64,000 nucleotides of DNA, taken from Planctomycetota bacterium (GTDB lineage Bacteria > Planctomycetota > Phycisphaerae > SM23-33). Position 1 is the first letter of the stretch, and each line of letters starts with the position of its first letter. The translations under genes were made by a program, and so were the position numbers. Of the stretch, positions 36,439 to 44,408 are shown in pieces. The notes below the pieces were generated by a model. The model ran no database searches and had not been told where the DNA came from. It worked only from the letters and a program-made list of their open reading frames with translations. The stretch lies in the NCBI GenBank assembly GCA_009908915.1, contig JAAAOJ010000033.1, positions 1 to 64,000 on the forward strand. The letters run 5' to 3'.

Positions 36439-36771
36439 CTATCCGGCCGCCGCTGACGGCCGCATGAGGTAGATGGCCGCAAAGACGCACAGCATCAGAA
36501 CAATCGCGATGCCGGCCAGGGCGACCGTCCGCAGTGTGCTTCGCAGGGGGGTGTCGCGATGGGCGGCGCCGGCGGCCGGACGCGGCTCGGGTGGCGGCTC
36601 GGGGGGAAACTCGTGCTCGCCGGGACGGACGAACTGGTCGGCGGCGATGACGTCGGTTTCGCTCAGGGGGTCGCGTTGCAGCAGATTCCGCCGGCCGGCC
36701 TCGGCGGTTTCCTCGGCCAAGTCAACGCGGTCGGTCTGCTCGTCGCCGGAGTTTGGTTCTGCCCGGGCCAT
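36439..36771 (-). CDS. Small single-pass membrane protein, unknown
   Basis: 110 residues: an acidic/charged N-terminal half (NSGDEQTDRVDLAEETAEAG), a proline-rich stretch (EFPPEPPPEPRP) and one C-terminal membrane helix (TVALAGIAIVLMLCVFAAIY) followed by a few residues, as in tail-anchored proteins. No domain is recognised and the ribosome site is weak. Codon use looks like that of its neighbours. It lies downstream of the epimerase gene on the same strand, but two family-A ends (36838-36907) intervene. Confidence 0.6.
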   Translation of the reverse strand: MARAEPNSGDEQTDRVDLAEETAEAGRRNLLQRDPLSETDVIAADQFVRPGEHEFPPEPPPEPRPAAGAAHRDTPLRSTLRTVALAGIAIVLMLCVFAAIYLMRPSAAAG

Positions 36772-36837
36772 ACCTGTATGCTAACGCTTCTCGGCGTGCA
36801 ATCAAGCCGGCAGCGCTTTGCAGACGCCATTTCCAAA

Positions 36838-36907
36838 CGGGCTGTTAAGCCTCGCCCCCCGCTCAGGGCGACAAACCACGTGAGACAGAATACCAAACGG
36901 ACTGCTA
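36838..36907 (-). repeat. Two direct family-A end motifs, 57 bp apart
   Basis: Read on the minus strand: TAGCAGTCCGTTTGG at 36907, then TTAACAGCCCGTTTGGAAATGG starting at about 36850. The first motif contains the stop codon of the epimerase gene. The 57-bp spacing is close to the 64-bp period of the array behind recN. Confidence 0.75.
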
Positions 36908-37849
36908 CCCGAGATTGTCGCGGTACCAGTCGATGGCCTTTCGCAGGCCTTCCTCGAAGTAGACGCTGGGCTCGTAGTCGATGACCTCGCGTGCCGCGTC
37001 GATGGCCGCCAGCGAATGCTTGACATCACCAGGCCGCTTGTCCTTGTAGACGGCCTCGACTGTCGTGCCCAGCAGCTCCTGCAGCAGGGCCAGGATTTCA
37101 TTGAGACTCGTGCGGCGGTTGCAGGCGATGTTGAGAGCCTGGCCGTTGCAAACCTCCGCCGGCGCGTGGGCCGCAAGCCAGTTGGCCTCGCAGACGTTGT
37201 CGATGTAGCAGAAATCGCGGCTCTGTTCGCCGTCGCCGTAGACGACCGGCTGTTCGCCGCGAAGGAGGCAACTGACCCAGGCGGGGATGACCGCGGCATA
37301 GGCGCCGGCCGGGTCCTGCCGCGGACCGAAGACATTGAAGTATCGCAGGCAGAGCGTTTCCATACCGTACGATGCCGCGTACGCCCGCAGGTATTGCTCG
37401 CAGGCGATCTTGCCGGCCGCGTAGGGGCTGATCGGCGCCGGGGCCATCTGCTCGTGTTTCGGCGACTCGACCGTATTCCCGTAAACGCTGGAACTTGCAG
37501 CAAAGACCACCCGCTTGACGCCGGCGGCCTTACAGGTCTCCAGGACGTTCAGTGTGCCGTTGACATTCGCGTCGTGACTGGCCGTGGGGTTCTCGATGCT
37601 GCGGGGCACCGAGCCCAGGGCGGCCTGATGGAAGACCGCAGCGCAGCCGTCCAGGCTCCGGGCTACATCGTCGGCGTTGCGGATATCGCCCTCGATGAAG
37701 GTCATGCGGTCGGCGATCTCGTCGAGATTCTCGCGTCGGCCGGTGGCGAGATTGTCCAGGACCGTCACGTCGTGGCCCCGGTCGAGGACATGTCGCGCGA
37801 GGTTGCTTCCGATGAAGCCGGCGCCGCCCGTGATCAAGTATGTGGACAT
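36905..37849 (-). CDS. UDP-sugar C4-epimerase (Gne/WbpP/GalE-type SDR)
   Basis: 314 residues from ATG 37849, with AAGGAATCACG just upstream. GGAGFIG lies at residues 8-14, and the catalytic SSSVYG and YAAGK (YxxxK) are intact. SVPRSIENPTASHDANVNGT is the signature of the UDP-GlcNAc/UDP-GalNAc 4-epimerase branch (WbpP, Gne) rather than of strict GalE. It would supply GalNAc or Gal-type donors for surface glycans. The last codon GGG is followed by TAG, which is the first triplet of a family-A end motif. The protein length is normal, so the repeat has replaced only what lies beyond the coding sequence. Confidence 0.87.
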   Translation of the reverse strand: MSTYLITGGAGFIGSNLARHVLDRGHDVTVLDNLATGRRENLDEIADRMTFIEGDIRNADDVARSLDGCAAVFHQAALGSVPRSIENPTASHDANVNGTLNVLETCKAAGVKRVVFAASSSVYGNTVESPKHEQMAPAPISPYAAGKIACEQYLRAYAASYGMETLCLRYFNVFGPRQDPAGAYAAVIPAWVSCLLRGEQPVVYGDGEQSRDFCYIDNVCEANWLAAHAPAEVCNGQALNIACNRRTSLNEILALLQELLGTTVEAVYKDKRPGDVKHSLAAIDAAREVIDYEPSVYFEEGLRKAIDWYRDNLG

Positions 37850-38015
37850 CGTGATTCCTTCTCTCGCTGGCGATTCTCCGAGGTCTTCCCTGGCCAGGAT
37901 CCCTCCGGCCAGAAGGCGCATCATACTCAAATGTGGCGCAAAGGCAAGCGGCACGGAATGAACTCCCTGGTCTGACGGCCAGCCTGTCGCCTACACTGAC
38001 CTTGGAGGTTCTGCC

Positions 38016-38474
38016 ATGACAACAACAACGACGCTGCTGTGGGTACTGGTGAGTTTGCGGTTGGCGATGGCCCAGCCAGCCGGGCCGATCGTTCTGGCCG
38101 CGACGCTGCCGCAGGCGACGATGTCGGCCCTGCAGGCCGGCGACGGCGCGGTGGGGGCGTCGGCCTTTCCCGGTGGGATGGTCTACCAGAGCGACGGGAA
38201 GGTGATCTCGGTGGCCATGGGCCTGGCGCCGAAGGGGCATCCGCGTGCAGCGCTGATGGCCAAGCGGGCGGCCTACCTTGTGGCGGTGCGGAATGCGGGG
38301 CTGTACCTGGCCGGTTGGCAGTGCGATGCCGACGGACGCCTGCGGCAGGGCCGGCGAACCATTTGCGCCGAACTGCACGTGAAGAACTTCCGCGAAGTCA
38401 GCAGCACGTGGGACCCGCGGACGCAGACGGCCTCGGTGACGGTCGAAGTCCGCCTGGGCAAGGCCGGGCGATAA
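38016..38474 (+). CDS. Small secreted protein, LPP20-like
   Basis: 152 residues from ATG 38016, with CTTGGAGGTTCTGCC upstream. The signal peptide covers about residues 1-20. The mature part contains ALMAKRAAYLVAVRNAGLYL, which resembles the core helix of LPP20-like envelope proteins, and a C-terminal beta strand TQTASVTVEVRLGKAG. No active-site pattern is seen. It probably resides in the periplasm. It is followed by a family-A-like segment and then the DUF4159 gene. Confidence 0.65.
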   Translation: MTTTTTLLWVLVSLRLAMAQPAGPIVLAATLPQATMSALQAGDGAVGASAFPGGMVYQSDGKVISVAMGLAPKGHPRAALMAKRAAYLVAVRNAGLYLAGWQCDADGRLRQGRRTICAELHVKNFREVSSTWDPRTQTASVTVEVRLGKAGR

Positions 38475-38502
38475 GCACGTTCCGGCAGGTCGGTGCTAAC
38501 AG

Positions 38503-38566
38503 CCCATTGATGCAGACGTGCCTTGAGTTCGCGATGCGTCCACGTCATGTCCAGACGGACTGCTAA
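38503..38566 (+). repeat. Short family-A derivative, about 64 bp
   Basis: It begins GCTAACAGCCCATT and ends CCAGACGGACTGCTAAG: two family-A end motifs in inverted orientation enclosing about 40 bp. The size equals the 64-bp period of the recN array, and the location is again just behind a gene. Confidence 0.55.
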
Positions 38567-38659
38567 GGTCCTGCGAAGACCGCTGTGCGGGGTTGTGGCA
38601 AGGCGGGCGGATGTGGTAACTGTATGGGGATGCGACCATACGGAACAGGGAGATATACG

Positions 38660-41593
38660 ATGTGGCATGTGTGTGCGAAGCAGGGCGGGATTTGTCTGGT
38701 GACGGTTCTGGCGATGTCTCTGGCACGTCCGGCCCCGTGTCCGGCCGGCGACGTGCCGCTGACGCCGGCGACCATCGACGCGGCCATCGAGGGCGGGCGG
38801 GAGTACCTGCTGGGGCTGCAGAACATGACCGCGGACGATGCCAACTACGGCAGTTGGATCGAGCCCGGCTGGGAGCCCGATGCAGACGACGCCGACAGCG
38901 GCACGGACGAGTCGGCTTCGGCGGGCAGTCCGGTCTGGGCACGCTACAACGTCGGCAACACGGCCCTGATGACCTACGCGCTGATCGAGAGCGGCATGAG
39001 CCCCAACGACCGGCGGATCAAGGCCGCCCTGGACTGGCTGGTCGCCTCGCAGAAACAGGCCGGCGCGAAGCGTGACGGCTACCTGAAAGTGCTCGGCCGC
39101 CTCCTGAAAATGCCCGGCCAGATCGGTGTCCGTAGCGACGACTACCAGCGACTCCAGGCCCTCGAACGCGACGCCTTCGAATGCACCTACAATGTGGCGT
39201 TTCGGGCGATGGCCTTCGATGCGGCCGCACGAGTGAACCCGAAATACCGGCCGCATATGCGGCGCGACGCCGAGCATCTGGTCCGCGGTCTGGTTGGCGG
39301 CGCGTACGGCTATGTGTGCATCGGCAATAATCTGCTGCTCAAGAAGCTCAGCAAGCGGCGGACGAGCATCGAGGACGTCCGGCGCATGCCGGAGATGTTC
39401 GTCGATCATTCCAACAGCCAGTACGGCGTGCTGGGCGCGTGGACCGGTTCGCTGAAGGGCGTGGAAGTGCCCCGAGGCTACTGGAAGCAGGTGGAGACCT
39501 ACTGGAAGACGGCCCAGAACAGGGACGGCGGGTGGGGGTATACCGCCCCGCCGCGGAGGGAAATCCGCACGGCGAGCTATCCGGCCATGACGGCAGCGGG
39601 CATTGCGACGCTGTACATTACGCACGACCAACTGCACGCCCGGGAGTTCGTCGGCTGCGGTGGTAACGAGATGGACGCGCAGCTCACCCGGGCCTTGACG
39701 TGGTTCGGGCAGAACTTCGCGCGGACGATGGACCCGGAGGCGACGTTCAGCAACGAGTCCGGCTCGCCGGCCTACGGTCTGAACTACTACTACCTCTACG
39801 GCGTCGAGCGGATCGGTCTGGCGTGTGGCTATCGCACGTTCGGCGGCGTGGATTGGTTCCGCACCGGGGCGGAGTACATCCTCGACAAGCAGTATCAATC
39901 CGGCAAGTGGAAGGGTAGTTGGACGGGCAAATGGGTCGACGGCTGGCGACCGGGCGCAACGGCCTATGCGATGCTGTTCCTCATCCGCGGCAAAGAGCCT
40001 GTCTACGTTGCCCGCCTGCAGCACGATGGCGACTGGAACAATCGACCGCGGGCTCTGGCGAACGTCTCGCGATACCTCGGGCGACTGCTCGAAACGCGCG
40101 GTCACTGGCAGATCGTCCGCATGGACACCGCGCCGGAGGCATGGCACGACGCGCCGGTGCTGGTGGTGACAGGCTCGCGTGATCCGAGGTTCACACCCGA
40201 GCAGATCGACAAGCTTCGCGCATATATTCAGCAGGGCGGGACGGTGTTGACGATCGCCGAGGGAGGCGGCCGGCCGTTTACAGAGGCGGTCGAGGCGGTC
40301 TGTGAAGAGATCATCCCCGGCAGGGACCTCGCCGACGCACCGGCCGACCATGCCGTCTATTCCGCCCTGGGCCGATTGACGCCCGGCCAGCCGTCGGCGC
40401 GGATGGTCGACAATGGCGTGCGGCCGCTGTGGATCCACGTTGATAAGGACATCGCCAGGTCGTGGCAGCTCCAGCAGGCGGCGTCACGCAAGGGCCATTT
40501 CATGTTTGCGGCGAACCTGCTGTTCCATCTTCGCGGCGGTCGCTGGCCGCAACGCAGCCTGAATGACTGGCCGGCGGCGGTCGAGGTCGATGGCGAGGCG
40601 GCTCGCGTGACGACGCTGTTGTGGGACGGCAACGCGAATCCCGAGCCGCTGGCGATGCGGCGTTTCAGCCGGCGGGTCGGCGCCCGGGAGGGGCTGAACG
40701 TTGAAGTCCTCGATCCGCTCGATGCGGCGGACCTCGAGGCCGGGGCGGTTGATGTGGCGGTGCTGACCGGCACGGGTGAACTGAAGCTGACCGACGCCCA
40801 GCGGCAGACGGTGAAGGCCTTCGTCGAGGCCGGCGGGGTGCTGCTGGCCACGGCGGCCGGCGGTGACGTGGCGTTCCACGACTCGGCCCGCACTCTTCTG
40901 GGCGAGATGTTCGCCGAGCCGCGGGCCCTGGCGGTCGATCACCCGATCTATGCGGCGAAAGGCTGGGAGATCGGCGATCTGGAACTGACGCGGGCGGCAA
41001 GGAAACGTATGCGTGAGACGCCGCCGAGATTGGAGGCGATCGACGTCGACGGGCGGACGGCCGTTCTGCTGAGTCGCGACGATATCATCGCCGGGCTGCT
41101 TGGTTGCCAGATGCAGACGATCGATGGCTACCGCCCGCAGACGGCCGAGGCGATGATGCGGAACATCCTGATCGCGACGGCCGGCGCCGAGACGGGCAAG
41201 GTGCGACCGGCCGTGAGCAAAGCCAGCCAGACACCCGTCGAGCGGAACGATACAGACAAGGCCGACGACACTGACGAGAAGGCAAACCTGCCGGACGGCG
41301 TGGTCGACTGGCAGGACGCGGCCGACTGCATTGGCAAGGAGGCGACGATTCAGGGACGGGTTGTCACGGCGAAGAACCACCGCGGGCGGATCGTGTTCCT
41401 GAATTTTCGCCGCGACCGGGCGAAGTCCCTCACGGCGGTCATCAAGGCGGACGATTTCGGCAAGTTCCCGCGGCGGCCAGCGGAGTTTTACCGCGGTAAG
41501 CTCGTGCGCGTCACGGGCAAGGTCAAGGAGTACAAGGGCGCCCCGGAGATCGAGCTGACCTCCGCAAAGCAGATCAAGGTGATTGACGAATGA
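38660..41593 (+). CDS. DUF4159 protein with toroid-like N-terminus and OB-fold-like C-terminus
   Basis: 977 residues from ATG 38660, with GGGAGATATACG upstream and a signal peptide (about 1-30). Residues about 35-430 contain helical repeats of the prenyltransferase/squalene-cyclase toroid type, with NRDGGWGYTAPP as the QW-like motif. Residues about 465-640 match DUF4159 (VLVVTGSRDPRFTPEQIDKL, then HFMFAANLLFHLRGG). A second related flavodoxin-like segment follows at about 670-800 (VAVLTGTGELKLTDAQRQTV). Residues about 885-977 look like an OB fold (EATIQGRVVTAKNHRGRIVF). DUF4159 proteins are common in Planctomycetota but have no assigned function. The next gene overlaps by 4 nt. Confidence 0.8.
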   Translation: MWHVCAKQGGICLVTVLAMSLARPAPCPAGDVPLTPATIDAAIEGGREYLLGLQNMTADDANYGSWIEPGWEPDADDADSGTDESASAGSPVWARYNVGNTALMTYALIESGMSPNDRRIKAALDWLVASQKQAGAKRDGYLKVLGRLLKMPGQIGVRSDDYQRLQALERDAFECTYNVAFRAMAFDAAARVNPKYRPHMRRDAEHLVRGLVGGAYGYVCIGNNLLLKKLSKRRTSIEDVRRMPEMFVDHSNSQYGVLGAWTGSLKGVEVPRGYWKQVETYWKTAQNRDGGWGYTAPPRREIRTASYPAMTAAGIATLYITHDQLHAREFVGCGGNEMDAQLTRALTWFGQNFARTMDPEATFSNESGSPAYGLNYYYLYGVERIGLACGYRTFGGVDWFRTGAEYILDKQYQSGKWKGSWTGKWVDGWRPGATAYAMLFLIRGKEPVYVARLQHDGDWNNRPRALANVSRYLGRLLETRGHWQIVRMDTAPEAWHDAPVLVVTGSRDPRFTPEQIDKLRAYIQQGGTVLTIAEGGGRPFTEAVEAVCEEIIPGRDLADAPADHAVYSALGRLTPGQPSARMVDNGVRPLWIHVDKDIARSWQLQQAASRKGHFMFAANLLFHLRGGRWPQRSLNDWPAAVEVDGEAARVTTLLWDGNANPEPLAMRRFSRRVGAREGLNVEVLDPLDAADLEAGAVDVAVLTGTGELKLTDAQRQTVKAFVEAGGVLLATAAGGDVAFHDSARTLLGEMFAEPRALAVDHPIYAAKGWEIGDLELTRAARKRMRETPPRLEAIDVDGRTAVLLSRDDIIAGLLGCQMQTIDGYRPQTAEAMMRNILIATAGAETGKVRPAVSKASQTPVERNDTDKADDTDEKANLPDGVVDWQDAADCIGKEATIQGRVVTAKNHRGRIVFLNFRRDRAKSLTAVIKADDFGKFPRRPAEFYRGKLVRVTGKVKEYKGAPEIELTSAKQIKVIDE

Positions 41594-42066
41594 GCATGAC
41601 CGCCGAGCCGTTCATGGCGCGGGCGATCCTGGCGGCCGAGCATGGTCTGGCGGCCGGCCAGACGCCGTTCGGGGCGGTCATCGTCCGGGAAAACGAGGTG
41701 GTCGCGGCCGAGCACAATGCCGTCTGGGCCGCCTGTGACCCGACGGCCCACGCGGAAGTCCGGGCGATTCGGTCGGCCTGCGAAGCCCTGCGGACGATCG
41801 ACCTCGGTGACTGCGAGATTTTCAGCACGTGCGAGCCGTGCCCGATGTGCTTCACGGCCATCCACTGGGCCAAGCTGCCGCGGCTGACCTTCGGTGCCTC
41901 AATTGCCGACGCGGCGGCCGCGGGCTTCGGTGAGCTGGATATATCCAACGAACAGATGAAATCGATGGGGGCCAGCGACATGGAGATTATCGCCGGGCTC
42001 TGCCGGGACCGCTGCGTGGCGCTTTTCACGCAATGGCTCGCACGCGACGATCGGCGGGAGTACTAA
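41590..42066 (+). CDS. Nucleoside/guanine deaminase of the CDA superfamily
   Basis: 158 residues; ATG overlaps the upstream stop (ATGA). The zinc site is complete: the HAE motif in PTAHAEVRAI and CEPCPMC (PCxxC). GQTPFGAVIVRENEVVA is the substrate-side loop. The length and the C-terminal FGELDISNEQMKSMG region fit guanine deaminase (GuaD-like) or a related nucleoside deaminase better than the tRNA adenosine deaminase TadA. It probably acts in purine salvage. The P-loop/deoxyribosyltransferase-like gene follows after 107 bp. Confidence 0.8.
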   Translation: MSMTAEPFMARAILAAEHGLAAGQTPFGAVIVRENEVVAAEHNAVWAACDPTAHAEVRAIRSACEALRTIDLGDCEIFSTCEPCPMCFTAIHWAKLPRLTFGASIADAAAAGFGELDISNEQMKSMGASDMEIIAGLCRDRCVALFTQWLARDDRREY

Positions 42067-42173
42067 GCAGACGGCATCAGGCACTTGGTACCTGGTAATG
42101 GGCAGATGTCGCAGGTATCGGAGACGCGAACGGAAGCTGGTGTCTGATACCGGTGCCTTCTTCAGGAGCATGT

Positions 42174-43283
42174 ATGAAGGTAGTTGTAACCGGACAGGTC
42201 GGACTGGACAAAAAGCCGTTTCTGCAGCGGGTGGTGGAGATCGCCCGCGAACAGGGGCATGATCTGACGGCCTTCAACGTCGGCGAGAAGATGTACGCCG
42301 AGGCCCCGGACGTGGCGCCGGGCAAAATCCTCGACCTGCCGTTGGCGAGGCTGGACAACCTCCGTCGCAGTGTCTTCAAGGATATCATCGCCGCCTCGAA
42401 GAGCGAGCAGAACATCCTCGTCAACACCCACGCGACCTTCCGCTGGAATCACGGCCTGTTCTTCGCCTTCGATCACGACCAGATGCTCGCGCTTGACGCC
42501 GACCTCTACATCGTGCTGCTCGACAGCATCGACCGCGTGGCCTGGCGGCTGCGGCGCGACGGCCATCGCGACCACTCGCTGAAGGATCTCATGGTCTGGC
42601 GCGAGGAGGAAGTGCTGGCGACGGAACTGCTCAGTCGCATCGCCTCCGGCCACGGCAAGTTCTACATCTGCGTCCGTGGCGACGACCTGCTGGCCGAGAC
42701 CATGGTTCGCCTGATGTTCCGCCCGCGAATGAAACGGGCGTACCTGAGCTTCCCGATGTCGCACGTGATGGATATGCCGGACGTGCTGAAGGTCATCGAG
42801 GATTTTCGCCGCAACATGAAGCGATACTTCACCTGCTTCGACCCGGCCGACATGGAGCACGAGAAGCCCATGACATTCGAGGCCATCGACGCCGCCCGCG
42901 AGGGCCATCGCACGATGACGGTCGGCCACGTCGGCGAGAGGATCGAACTGGACGTCCAGGAGGTGATGGGCATCATCCCGGACATCGACGGCCAGATCTA
43001 CGTGCGCGACTTCAAACTGATTGACCAGGCAGACATGATCGTCTCGCTGGTTCCGGAATGTTCCGACGGCAAGCCGGCCATCTCCAGTGGCGTGGAACGC
43101 GAATTGCATCACGCTCACGAGTCGACGCGGGACGTTTTCGTGGTCTGGCTGCCGAGGTGCGAGCCCTCGCCGTTTATCACCGAAACCTGCACGAAGGTCT
43201 TCCACTCGGCGGATGAGGCCCTGCGGTATTTCCAGGACAACGGCTACGTCGAGCAACAGCCGGACGGTAGCCTGTTCCAGTAG
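42174..43283 (+). CDS. P-loop kinase-like protein with nucleoside deoxyribosyltransferase-like C-terminus
   Basis: 369 residues from ATG 42174, with TCAGGAGCATGT upstream. Residues 1-180 look like an adenylate-kinase-type NTPase: KVVVTGQVGLDKKPFLQRV in the Walker A position (G-x-V-G-x-x-K-K) and NILVNTHATFRWNHGLFFAF then LYIVLLDSIDRVAWRLRRDG. Residues about 195-355 resemble the nucleoside 2-deoxyribosyltransferase fold (KRAYLSFPMSHV, FKLIDQADMIVSLVPE, SSGVERELHHAHESTRDVFV). The combination suggests a nucleotide-metabolism or nucleotide-sensing enzyme. The adjacent deaminase supports this. The exact reaction is unknown. The 107-bp leader contains repeat-like sequence (GGTGTCTGATACCGGTGCC). Confidence 0.65.
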   Translation: MKVVVTGQVGLDKKPFLQRVVEIAREQGHDLTAFNVGEKMYAEAPDVAPGKILDLPLARLDNLRRSVFKDIIAASKSEQNILVNTHATFRWNHGLFFAFDHDQMLALDADLYIVLLDSIDRVAWRLRRDGHRDHSLKDLMVWREEEVLATELLSRIASGHGKFYICVRGDDLLAETMVRLMFRPRMKRAYLSFPMSHVMDMPDVLKVIEDFRRNMKRYFTCFDPADMEHEKPMTFEAIDAAREGHRTMTVGHVGERIELDVQEVMGIIPDIDGQIYVRDFKLIDQADMIVSLVPECSDGKPAISSGVERELHHAHESTRDVFVVWLPRCEPSPFITETCTKVFHSADEALRYFQDNGYVEQQPDGSLFQ

Positions 43284-43583
43284 GCGGTACGCAGGGAAGA
43301 CGGCCGCATCGCTGATGTCACGGCTGTTGCGTTACGTCACGGTATCGCTGGCCGGCAAATCAACTGCTCCGCTGGACCTCGATGCGGTATTTGTCGTATC
43401 CCTTGTTCACGCGTTCGGCATCGCGCTGGACCTGAGCCAGTTCGGACATCGTTGGCTCATAGCCGTCCGTTTAGAAATCAATCGCGTCGCGAGGCTTTTT
43501 TGTATGTGTTTTGAGGATTGCACGGAAACGGCCGACGGCAGGCGGAGATTCACGACACGTCTGGAAGCAGGAGATGATGGCCG
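43284..43583. other. Intergenic region with a family-A fragment and a short coding-like relic
   Basis: No gene of normal length is supported. Bases 43464-43510 match one end of family A (CCGTCCGTTTAGAAATC, then CGCGTCGCGAGGC and TTTTTTGTATG as in the 64-bp array). On the minus strand 43360-43449 encodes 29 residues (MSELAQVQRDAERVNKGYDK...) with coding-like composition, possibly the tail of a lost gene. Confidence 0.5.
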
Positions 43584-44408
43584 ATGGGCGGGAATGCTGA
43601 GTGTATCGAGGTCCGCAGCTATGATGGCTCGGGCCCGGAGGTGGTGGTGCTGCACGGCGGGCCGGCGGCGCCCGGTTCGGCCGCCCCGCTTGCCGAAGGG
43701 CTGGCCGGGCGGTTTCGCGTGTATGAACCCACGCAGCGAGGCAGCGAACCCGAGCCGCTGACGGTGGCCCGGCACGTCGCCGACCTGCGGCAGGTCATCG
43801 AGGAGCATTGCGCCTCGCCCCGGCCGGCGCTGGTGGGTTGGAGCTGGGGGGCGATGCTGGCCCTGGCCTGCGCGGCGGAATATCCGGACGAGGCCGGGCC
43901 GATCGCGCTGGTCGGCTGCGGGACGTTCGACCTCGAGGCCCGGGCCGAGATGCGGCGACTGTTGCGCCAGCGAACCACGCCGGAGATGCAGGCCGAGGCG
44001 GATCACATTCAGGCGACCGAGACCGACCCCGCCCGGCGGATGGCCCGGACATTCGCAATCATGTCCTCTCTCTACAACTACGACTCGCTGGACTCGCCGG
44101 CGGAGGTCGAGCCGCTGAACGGCGTCGACGCACAGGCCCACAGCGAAACGTGGGAAGACATGCTCCGCTGCCAGGCCGACGGTGTCTATCCGCAGGCCTT
44201 CGCGGCCATCCGTTCGCCGGTGCTCATGCTGCACGGCGAGTACGATCCGCACCCCGGCCCCTCGACACGGGGCACGCTCAAAGCGTTCATCCCACAAATT
44301 GAGTACGTCGAACTCGAGCGCTGCGGTCACAGCCCCTGGGTGGAACGCCACGCCCGGGAGGCGTTCTTTGCAGCCCTGGTCGACTGGCTGGCGTCGGTTA
44401 CGGACTGA
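43584..44408 (+). CDS. Alpha/beta hydrolase
   Basis: 274 residues. The oxyanion loop is HGGP (residue about 26), the nucleophile elbow is GWSWG (Ser near 88), the acid is Asp in LHGEYDPHPG and the histidine lies in ERCGHSPW, so the triad is complete. The sequence resembles proline iminopeptidase-type hydrolases, but the substrate cannot be told. Its last 11 bases overlap the end of the convergent ABC permease gene. The ATG was chosen as the first in frame; no strong ribosome site is seen. Confidence 0.8.
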   Translation: MGGNAECIEVRSYDGSGPEVVVLHGGPAAPGSAAPLAEGLAGRFRVYEPTQRGSEPEPLTVARHVADLRQVIEEHCASPRPALVGWSWGAMLALACAAEYPDEAGPIALVGCGTFDLEARAEMRRLLRQRTTPEMQAEADHIQATETDPARRMARTFAIMSSLYNYDSLDSPAEVEPLNGVDAQAHSETWEDMLRCQADGVYPQAFAAIRSPVLMLHGEYDPHPGPSTRGTLKAFIPQIEYVELERCGHSPWVERHAREAFFAALVDWLASVTD

